Source: CAUPWF01 sp964369425 | GTDB lineage: Bacteria > Bacillota > Clostridia > Lachnospirales > Lachnospiraceae | Direction of reading: 5' to 3' | Length of the DNA: 64,000 bases | Assembly (NCBI GenBank): GCA_964369425.1 | Contig: CAYJGW010000002.1 | Span: forward strand, 1 to 64,000 | Shown here: in pieces, positions 42,679 to 49,736 of the stretch | Layout of the letters: each line of letters begins with the position of its first letter | Numbering within the stretch: position 1 is the stretch's first letter | Notes under the pieces: generated by a model | The model's input: the letters and a program-made list of their open reading frames with translations, nothing else | The model's database searches: none | Told to the model about the DNA's origin: nothing | Made by a program: the position numbers and the translations under genes

Positions 42679-44169
42679 ATGAGGACGAAAATTAGTTTTA
42701 TTTATATAGCAATGGTAGTGGCAACATTTTCTTCTGCTTGTGGAGGGGATGATGAGCAAATCATACTGCAGAATAACAATGGAACAAGTCAAAATGAAAG
42801 CCAATATGTGGAAGAAACTGTACCAGAAGAAGTGCAGAATATAGAGATAGCAAGTATTGAGTATCCAGAAACAGCTTTTATTGCAGAAGTGGGAGAATCA
42901 CCAGCAGTTATGAGTGAAAAGGATATTCTTATTCAGGAGAGTGGAACTTATGAATTCTCTGGCGAGTATAATAGTATAACTGTCGATGTCGATAAAACAA
43001 TTGATGAAGGTGTAGTTTATCTGGTGTTAAATAATGCAAGTATTATAAATGAAACAGGTACACCTATTTATGTGATTGAAGCAAAAGACGTGGTACTTAT
43101 CCTTGAAGGAGAAAATGTTATAGAGCAAGGTGCTGTCATAACTGACGATTTGGAATTTCCATCAGCAGCAATTTATTCAAAAGCGGATACAGCAATTGCA
43201 GGAACAGGAAGTTTAGCAGTCAGTACGCTATATCAAGATGGTATCAATAGTCGTGATGATTTGGTTATAGATAGCGGAAACATCACGGTAAATGCAGTAG
43301 AAGATGGGATTGTTGGAAAAGATTTGGTAGCCATTAAAGAAGGGAATATTACAGTTAGTAGTGGAAAAGATGGAATAAAAGCTTCCAACGATGAAGAGGT
43401 AGAGAAAGGGAATCTTATTATTGAAAACGGACTGTATCATATTGTGTCAAAAAATGATGGACTATCGGCAGAGCAGGTAATGCAAATAGATGGTGGTAAA
43501 TTTGATATTAATGCAGGTGGAGGTTTCGTAGAAGTACTAAACGAAATCACTGTAGGAGAAGGTTCGGGGAATACTATTCAGCCCACTGATTTGCTAGAAG
43601 AGAGCATGAAAGGGATCAAAACAGGCGACTTAATAGTCCATAATGGAGAATTCTTCGTATCGTCCTACGAAGATGCAATCCACGCAAATGGCAATATGAT
43701 AATCGAGGATGGAATATTTTACATTCTATCTGGGGATGATGCGGTACACGCAGATGTTAATCTAGTTATAAATACAATGGTATTAACAGTAGAAAATGCG
43801 TATGAAGGTATAGAGGGCAGTACGATTACAATCAACGGGGGAGATTTGGATATAAATGTGCTTGACGATGCGATTAATGCAGGAGATGAAGCAGGATTTG
43901 TGAGAATCACGAATGGTACAATCAGATTGCAATCACAAGGAGATGGTATTGATTCTAATGGAGACCTCTTTGTAGAGGGGGGAGATGTAGTAATAGAAGT
44001 GAATGCGATATATGCAGGTGGTGACAGTGAACTGGATGTAACCGGTGTCTACAATACTTCTGGTGGAAGTGTAACAGATGAAAATGGAAACGAAGTTGAA
44101 GTCGGCAGTCAGGGCGGCGGAAACGGAGGTAGAAATCAATCAACGGGTGGACCTAGACCGAGAATGTAG
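42679..44169 (+). CDS. DUF4353-type beta-helix lipoprotein
   Basis: 496 residues. Signal peptide with lipobox-like FSSAC, a short linker, then a right-handed beta-helix-like body built from repeats of the type GNITVNAVEDGI, KEGNITVSSGKDGI, NGEFFVSSYEDAI, GGDLDINVLDDAI. The C terminus is Gly/Arg-rich (GGGNGGRNQS). Such proteins are annotated as carbohydrate-binding DUF4353. Exported and surface-bound, it forms the third member of the VTC operon and ends at a strong terminator. Its role beside a polyphosphate polymerase is unknown. Confidence 0.85.
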   Translation: MRTKISFIYIAMVVATFSSACGGDDEQIILQNNNGTSQNESQYVEETVPEEVQNIEIASIEYPETAFIAEVGESPAVMSEKDILIQESGTYEFSGEYNSITVDVDKTIDEGVVYLVLNNASIINETGTPIYVIEAKDVVLILEGENVIEQGAVITDDLEFPSAAIYSKADTAIAGTGSLAVSTLYQDGINSRDDLVIDSGNITVNAVEDGIVGKDLVAIKEGNITVSSGKDGIKASNDEEVEKGNLIIENGLYHIVSKNDGLSAEQVMQIDGGKFDINAGGGFVEVLNEITVGEGSGNTIQPTDLLEESMKGIKTGDLIVHNGEFFVSSYEDAIHANGNMIIEDGIFYILSGDDAVHADVNLVINTMVLTVENAYEGIEGSTITINGGDLDINVLDDAINAGDEAGFVRITNGTIRLQSQGDGIDSNGDLFVEGGDVVIEVNAIYAGGDSELDVTGVYNTSGGSVTDENGNEVEVGSQGGGNGGRNQSTGGPRPRM

Positions 44170-44175
44170 AAATAT

Positions 44176-44214
44176 AAAAAATCCCTATTCCTCATTGAGG
44201 AAAGGGATTTTTTT
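44176..44214. terminator. Bidirectional terminator
   Basis: AAAAAATCCCT pairs with AGGGATTTTTT, with an inner TTCCT/AGGAA stem. Serves the VTC operon and the convergent purine operon. Confidence 0.88.
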
Positions 44215-44220
44215 GAGCAT

Positions 44221-45783
44221 TTATAGATAATCGAAATCATCCTGTGCTTTGAACCAACTGTTTCTTCCGGTGTGCATAACAAATAAGATAATAGCTACTA
44301 CCGCATACGAAATTGTAAATGGAGATAATGGATAGAACCCAAGAGCAGCACTATGCATCAATCCAAATAGTGATAATAAAGCACCGGCAATCATTGTAAA
44401 TGCAGCTTTATCTAATCTGCGATCAATGATAAAGGATACCAAAGTTCCAAGGATAAGACCGATAATAATAGCACCATGCTTTGTCTCTGGAACTCCACGC
44501 CACATTACACCACTGTCTAATAATGCCTGTGAAATTTCTGCGTTAAAGCCCATTAAGTTATTTGCAATAGTTTCTGTGTGTAAGTCAGCTAGCAATAATG
44601 AGCCTGATACTTGTGTATACAACCAGTCAGCAACTGGAGGAATCATAGCAACACCAACAGCAGCTTGTTGCTTCTTATCAACGTCTCTAAATGCTTGTGC
44701 AACCATAAGTACCGCGCACCATAGGTAAGTGATACCAGCAATGGCTGGTGGGACAATAGTGCTTAGGAATGTGAAGAATCCAAAAATTCCAGCAAATGCG
44801 AAGATTACACCAGAGATTAATGAATATCCGATACCTGCACCACCTTTTTTGAGTCCAGCATGTCCAAGCCATACTGTGTTTGGCACAACTCCACCTAGAG
44901 TGGCAGAAATCATAGTACAGATACCATCAGCGAATTGTGCTTCACGCACACTGTAATCATCACCTGCAGCATTTGCAGCTTCTACATTATCCATAGTCTC
45001 AATGAAGTTATAAACTTCAATTGGAATAATGATTGTTAAATAAGGTGCAACTACAGCAAAACCGCTTAACATAGATTGAATCGTGTTAGCAGGGTTAGGA
45101 AAGTAGAATCCAACACCTGAAAAATCAAAGGTTGTACGTCCAAGTAGTAATGCATAAATGATACCACCGACTACAGCCACAGAAAGTGGTGGGATTTTTT
45201 TAGGGAATAGATATCCACCAAAAAGTCCTACAAGTGCAATGATAAGGATTGGGAATCCAATGATTGGATCGGAAAGGATATCAAATACCCCTTGTGTAGC
45301 CATCCAGATAAATCCAATTCCTGCAACTGTTCCTAAAAGAGCAGCTCTTGGGATATTGTTCTTCATCCAAGGTCCGATGAATCCGCCTAAGAATTCAATC
45401 ATACCACCAATGAAACATGCAGCTGTTGCAGCTGACCAAGCGATTTGTGGATCACCAATTCCGTAGTGTAAAGGCATGATAACACCATAAAGGATAACGA
45501 ACATAGCTGGTGTAGATACACCAGATGGAAGAGCAGTTACATCAGTTCTTCCAGTTTTTTGAGCTAGTTTCCAAGCCATATATGCATAATAGGTACAACT
45601 ACATAGAAGACCGATTGAAAGTGCTGGGATAACTTTCCCAAATACGATTTCATCAGGCCATCCTAGTACACCTGAAAGTGTTGCAATAACGATTAAATAG
45701 TTAACAATATTGTTTGTGATGAGGTATGTCATACCTCCAAGGTCTCCTTTTTGAAACCAAGGTAATTTTACTTTTGTATTCAT
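44221..45783 (-). CDS. NCS2-family purine permease
   Basis: 520 residues, about 12-14 membrane segments. Features of the NCS2/AzgA group include GLLCSCTYYAYMAWKLAQKTG, TDVTALPSGVSTPAMF and IIIPIEVYNFIETMDNVEAA. Lying downstream of two adenine deaminase genes in the same direction, it probably brings in adenine or hypoxanthine by proton symport. It is more divergent than classic AzgA proteins, so the exact purine is open. AGGAG precedes the ATG. Confidence 0.82.
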   Translation of the reverse strand: MNTKVKLPWFQKGDLGGMTYLITNNIVNYLIVIATLSGVLGWPDEIVFGKVIPALSIGLLCSCTYYAYMAWKLAQKTGRTDVTALPSGVSTPAMFVILYGVIMPLHYGIGDPQIAWSAATAACFIGGMIEFLGGFIGPWMKNNIPRAALLGTVAGIGFIWMATQGVFDILSDPIIGFPILIIALVGLFGGYLFPKKIPPLSVAVVGGIIYALLLGRTTFDFSGVGFYFPNPANTIQSMLSGFAVVAPYLTIIIPIEVYNFIETMDNVEAANAAGDDYSVREAQFADGICTMISATLGGVVPNTVWLGHAGLKKGGAGIGYSLISGVIFAFAGIFGFFTFLSTIVPPAIAGITYLWCAVLMVAQAFRDVDKKQQAAVGVAMIPPVADWLYTQVSGSLLLADLHTETIANNLMGFNAEISQALLDSGVMWRGVPETKHGAIIIGLILGTLVSFIIDRRLDKAAFTMIAGALLSLFGLMHSAALGFYPLSPFTISYAVVAIILFVMHTGRNSWFKAQDDFDYL

Positions 45784-45806
45784 TTCTTTTCTCCTAAACT
45801 TTCTTT

Positions 45807-47546
45807 CTATATTTCATCCGCTTCAATTGGGATAAAATCAAATTTTGTTACATCGAACAGCCCCATATCTGTAAGTTTGATTTCTGGAATTACAGCAAGT
45901 GACATAAAGCATAGTGTCATTACGGGTTCGATATTTGGGTTGATCTTTAGTTCAGTCTGAGCCTTGTCATGCAAGGTAATGAGTTTATCTTTTACCCATT
46001 CGCCGCTTTGGTCGCTCATAATACCACCAAGTGGCATAGGCATTGCATCCAATACTTCTCCATCAGCAACAAGAACAACACCGCCTTCTTGAGCGATTAA
46101 AGTGTTGATTGCTAACTCCATATCATCATCGTTTACACCGACAACAATAAGGTTGTGAGAATCGTGGGCGATAGATAGTGCAATGGCACCTTTTTTAATA
46201 CCATAGCCTTTTATAAGTCCAAGTGCTACATTGCCTGTATTTTGATGTCTTTCTACAACAGCCATTTTGACAATGTTCTTTGTTTCTTCGTATACGAAGT
46301 CACCAGAATCATTTACAGTAACTGTCTCTATTGCTTTTTTTGTAACTACGCTACCTTCGATTAATTCGATTACATGCACATTGTTTGATTTTAAGTTAAA
46401 TTTTAATTTTTCTTTGCTGAAATCTTTAACTTTTACACTTCCTTTTACCTTTGTAATATCATGCTTTTCAAAAGTAGGTAAGTAATCTTTGCCATTTGCA
46501 ACATGGCTTCCATCGATAAACACATCAGAGACTACAAAGTCTTTTAAATCTTCCAGTAATACAATGTCTGCTTTTAATCCAGGAGCAATGGCACCTCTGT
46601 CTGTAAGTTCAAAACATTCCGCAGCATTTATAGTAGCCATTTGAATAGCAGTGATTGGATCTAGTCCTTCTTCTACACATATTTTTAAATGATTATCCAA
46701 GTGACCAAGCTCTATGATTGTCTTAGGTTGCCTGTCATCTGAGCAGAGTAGACAACGTCTGCTATTTTGTGGTGTAACACCTTTTAATAAATTGCGTAAA
46801 TCATGGCAAGCACTTCCTTGACGAAGTAGTACATAGACACCTCTAGCAATGCGGTCATGCATCTCTTCTACCGAAGAGCATTCATGGTCTGTGCGAATTC
46901 CAACAGAAGTATAAGCATTAAGATCCTTATCAGTAATAACTGGAGCATGTCCATCAATTAATTTGCCATGTTCTTTCGCTACCATAACTTTGTCTATTTC
47001 ACTATCTACATTATAGATAATACCAGGGAAGTTCATGTATTCCCCGAGACCAAGTACTTGAGAGCGTGTGATAGGCTCTTGCATCTTTTTGGCATCGATT
47101 GTAGCGCCAGAGTGCTCATGTGGTGTTGCAGGAACACAAGAAGGAAGCATAAATTTAATGTCAAGCTTGGTATTTTTAGCTGCTTCCATCATATAGTCTA
47201 ATCCGTCGATGCCACATACATTTACAATCTCATGAGGATCAGCGATGATAGTAGTTCCACCACAAGGAACTAGCATTTTACCTAGTTCCTCTGGTGATAC
47301 ATAAGCTGACTCGATGTGAATATGACTATCAATAAAACCAGGGGTTAAGTATTTACCATTAGCATCAAATTCATTGGAACTAGAGTATTCTCCAATTCCA
47401 GCAATGTATTTTTCGCAGATAGCAACATCTCCTTCTCTGATTACACCACTATATACATCGACTACCTTTGCATTTTTGATTACTAAATCGGCATCTAGTC
47501 GCCCACTGGCAACTTCGATTATCTTTTTTACGATTTCTTTATTCAT
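45807..47546 (-). CDS. ade: Adenine deaminase (canonical)
   Basis: 579 residues, normal for Ade. An amidohydrolase barrel with HIHIES, ADPHEIVNVCG, LGLGEYMNFPG, DGHAP, TDHEC and CSDDRQ, all conserved metal-site or active-site segments, followed by the Ade C-terminal domain (VGVNDDDMELAINTL; MPLGGIMSD). It deaminates adenine to hypoxanthine. Two ATGs are adjacent; the second is better spaced from GAGGTGG. The stop of the upstream paralogue is about 13 bases away, so both are on one transcript. Confidence 0.92.
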   Translation of the reverse strand: MNKEIVKKIIEVASGRLDADLVIKNAKVVDVYSGVIREGDVAICEKYIAGIGEYSSSNEFDANGKYLTPGFIDSHIHIESAYVSPEELGKMLVPCGGTTIIADPHEIVNVCGIDGLDYMMEAAKNTKLDIKFMLPSCVPATPHEHSGATIDAKKMQEPITRSQVLGLGEYMNFPGIIYNVDSEIDKVMVAKEHGKLIDGHAPVITDKDLNAYTSVGIRTDHECSSVEEMHDRIARGVYVLLRQGSACHDLRNLLKGVTPQNSRRCLLCSDDRQPKTIIELGHLDNHLKICVEEGLDPITAIQMATINAAECFELTDRGAIAPGLKADIVLLEDLKDFVVSDVFIDGSHVANGKDYLPTFEKHDITKVKGSVKVKDFSKEKLKFNLKSNNVHVIELIEGSVVTKKAIETVTVNDSGDFVYEETKNIVKMAVVERHQNTGNVALGLIKGYGIKKGAIALSIAHDSHNLIVVGVNDDDMELAINTLIAQEGGVVLVADGEVLDAMPMPLGGIMSDQSGEWVKDKLITLHDKAQTELKINPNIEPVMTLCFMSLAVIPEIKLTDMGLFDVTKFDFIPIEADEI

Positions 47547-47559
47547 CATCCACCTCGTA

Positions 47560-49341
47560 TTAGTTTTTGATTAGCTCTAAAATAGGATCAAATACTTCAA
47601 GCTTAATACAGTCTACAGGACCTACATCTGTGATTGCATAATCAGGAATTGCAGTGATTGGAAGGAAGAACATATACATAAGAGGCTCTGGCAAATCACA
47701 TCCTAATTCTTTAGCAGAAGCATTGATTACTTTTTCAGCAGCAGCCATTTCTTCAGGCTCTACATCAGAGCAGATTCCACCAACTGGAAGTGGTAAAAAT
47801 TCTACGACTTTTCCATCAGCTACGACCACTTGTCCTCCACCATTTTCGATAAGGTGATTCACAGCAAGTGCCATATCAGCAGCGTTTGCACCCATTACTA
47901 CGATATCGTTATCATCAGGTGCAGCAGAAGATGCCATTGCACCTTTCTTTAATTTCCATCCAGAGCAAAAAGCCAAAGACTTATTACCATTTTTACCAAA
48001 TCTTTCAAGCACAGATACCATTGCAACGTCTTGGTCAGCATCTGGTTGTACAATAAAGTTCTCAACTTTTAATTCTACATCTCTACGTTTGCGAACGAAT
48101 GGTCCTTTTACATCCATAGAAAGTACTTTTGCAGTTCCAGATTCCATATCAACTTTATATTCAAAGTCGCTAGCAGTTACTTTAGGGCATTTCAATTCAC
48201 TTGTTAAGATACTGCTTCTTGCAGGTGCCTTTAAATCATAAGTAAGTTTTTTATCTTTGGCAACAAGCTTTCCGTCAGTCATAACTTCTAATACATTGAA
48301 GGTCTCAGGTGCATCTACAAATAAGATATCAGCGATTCTTCCAGGGCAGATAGAACCAACGATATGATCGATTCTGTAAGCTTCCGCACTATTGATTGTA
48401 GCCATTTGAATTGCTTCCATAGGCGAGACACCAGCTTTGATTGCAAGGCGAACAACGTTGTCTAGATGTCCTTTTTCCAATACATCTGTAGCAGTTACGT
48501 CATCTGTACAAAAACTTACGCGTCTAGCAAACGCAGGATTTACTTCTGTAACCGCACGAATGTTTTCCTCTAGGAAATGAGTAACACTTGACTCACGAAT
48601 TAGCATGTGCATACCATTTCTCATTTTTTCAACCACTTCTTCATGAGTATAGCTTTCATGATCCAATCTCACACCAGTAGCAAGGTAACCATTTAGGTCT
48701 TTTCCTTGGCACATCGGTGCACAACCAAATACAGGAAGATTGTTTTCAGCAGCGATTGCCATTGCACCTAAAGTTTGCTCGTCTTCCTCTTGGATAAACT
48801 CACGAACTGTCTCCCAAACGCCAAAGCACTCAGGCCATTTTTGTACTTCGCGGTGAACATCTTGTGTGATGTTGAAGGCTACGGTAGATTGTGGAATCGT
48901 ATAAGGTGTCTGATGTGGAGCACCCCAAAATACTTTTAGTGGACTTTGTTCGATTTCTTTAAATATTTCTTGGAGTCCTTCTAGACCAGAGACAGAAATA
49001 TACTCATCTAATCCTGAAATCATACTGGTAGTTCCCCTTGGAACAACAGCTTTTGCATAGCTTGTGATACTAAGTTTACTACACTCACTGTGGATATGCC
49101 CATCAATCAACCCAGGTGCTAAGTATTTACCAGTAGCATCGATTACAGTGGTCTCTTCTCCGATATAGTCATCTACATCGCCAATTGCAACAATCGTATC
49201 TTTGTGAATCGCAATATCAGCAGGATAAACTTCACTAGACATTACGTTAATTAGATTACCGCCTTTGATGACTACATCAGAAGTAGTAATTGCGCGACCA
49301 GCTCTTACAAGTTCTTTTAAATTATTTACTGTGTGTTTCAT
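47560..49341 (-). CDS. Divergent adenine deaminase paralogue lacking two conserved His
   Basis: 593 residues, same architecture as its neighbour, with the C-terminal domain intact (MGANAADMALAVNHL; LPVGGICSD). Metal-site pieces HIHSE (H82, H84), a Glu in GVWETV (E177), LDHES (H228) and CTDD remain. However, the usual ADPHE reads SGLDE (about 109-113), and the usual DGHAP reads FGCAP with Cys207 in place of His. Activity on adenine is thus doubtful; it may act on another purine or assist its partner. Start at 49341 follows GGAGG by 5 bases; an ATG four codons earlier lacks a site. First gene of the operon. Confidence 0.85.
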   Translation of the reverse strand: MKHTVNNLKELVRAGRAITTSDVVIKGGNLINVMSSEVYPADIAIHKDTIVAIGDVDDYIGEETTVIDATGKYLAPGLIDGHIHSECSKLSITSYAKAVVPRGTTSMISGLDEYISVSGLEGLQEIFKEIEQSPLKVFWGAPHQTPYTIPQSTVAFNITQDVHREVQKWPECFGVWETVREFIQEEDEQTLGAMAIAAENNLPVFGCAPMCQGKDLNGYLATGVRLDHESYTHEEVVEKMRNGMHMLIRESSVTHFLEENIRAVTEVNPAFARRVSFCTDDVTATDVLEKGHLDNVVRLAIKAGVSPMEAIQMATINSAEAYRIDHIVGSICPGRIADILFVDAPETFNVLEVMTDGKLVAKDKKLTYDLKAPARSSILTSELKCPKVTASDFEYKVDMESGTAKVLSMDVKGPFVRKRRDVELKVENFIVQPDADQDVAMVSVLERFGKNGNKSLAFCSGWKLKKGAMASSAAPDDNDIVVMGANAADMALAVNHLIENGGGQVVVADGKVVEFLPLPVGGICSDVEPEEMAAAEKVINASAKELGCDLPEPLMYMFFLPITAIPDYAITDVGPVDCIKLEVFDPILELIKN

Positions 49342-49418
49342 TTGTTCCTCCATTTCTTTTTCCGGATTTGTTACTACTGTAATATAAGAAGTTATAACAA
49401 GTTTTGCTTAGTATTAAC

Positions 49419-49470
49419 AAAAAATGCCAATTATATGACGAAGCGAGGCTTCCCGTCCTACAATTAGCAT
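49419..49470 (-). terminator. Leader terminator (attenuator) of the ade operon
   Basis: On the minus strand a long hairpin: outer 12-bp stem ATGCTAATTGTA (49459-49470) with 49424-49435 including G-U pairs, and an inner stem GACG/CGTC plus GAAGC/GCTTC, followed by TTTTT. It lies about 25 bases after the predicted transcription start and about 78 before the ATG. No gene ends here on this strand, so it is a 5' leader element. The RNA before it is short and matches no purine riboswitch consensus. Confidence 0.8.
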
Positions 49471-49502
49471 GGAATTTGTGACATATTTTGTTTTTCACTA
49501 AA

Positions 49503-49531
49503 ATAGTAGCATATAGATGAAGTCTATACAA
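49503..49531 (-). promoter_or_regulatory. Promoter of the ade operon
   Basis: Minus strand TTGTAT (49526-49531), 17-bp spacer, TACTAT (49503-49508). Transcription should begin near 49496, leaving a leader of about 155 bases. Confidence 0.65.
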
Positions 49532-49663
49532 GAAGTAAATTCATTTTATTTTCGACAAATTTTGATAAGTACTGCTTATAATAAGGTTACTAAAGTGTAG
49601 AAAAAATAAAGAATGAATTAAAAATGCCTGACTTGATTGTGAAAAATATAAAAAAAACAGAAA

Positions 49664-49690
49664 TTAGCACTCGACGATTGACAGTGCTAA
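49664..49690. promoter_or_regulatory. CIRCE operator (HrcA site) of clpB
   Basis: TTAGCACTC (49664-49672), nine bases, CAGTGCTAA (49682-49690): CIRCE with one mismatch in the right arm. The mismatched C is part of the TTGACA -35 box at 49678-49683, so operator and promoter share these bases. Confidence 0.9.
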
Positions 49691-49706
49691 CAAGTGGTGG
49701 TATGGT
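49678..49706 (+). promoter_or_regulatory. clpB promoter
   Basis: TTGACA (49678-49683), 17-bp spacer, TATGGT (49701-49706), 31 bases before the clpB start. HrcA bound at the overlapping CIRCE would block RNA polymerase. Confidence 0.78.
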
Positions 49707-49736
49707 ATAGGCAGAAAAATAAAAGGAGAATTTAAA

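Larger units (their letters stand above)
49354..49736. other. Divergent intergenic region between the ade operon and clpB
   Basis: 383 bases without a gene, the longest such gap in the window. It holds the ade leader with its terminator hairpin (49419-49470), the ade promoter (49503-49531), about 130 bases of A/T-rich sequence in which nothing further is seen, then the CIRCE element and clpB promoter (49664-49706). Confidence 0.8.

Noticed and set aside
49354..49500. Purine riboswitch in the ade leader
   Set aside because: I looked for the paired loops and the conserved junction bases of the purine aptamer and saw neither; the RNA before the terminator is too short for it.
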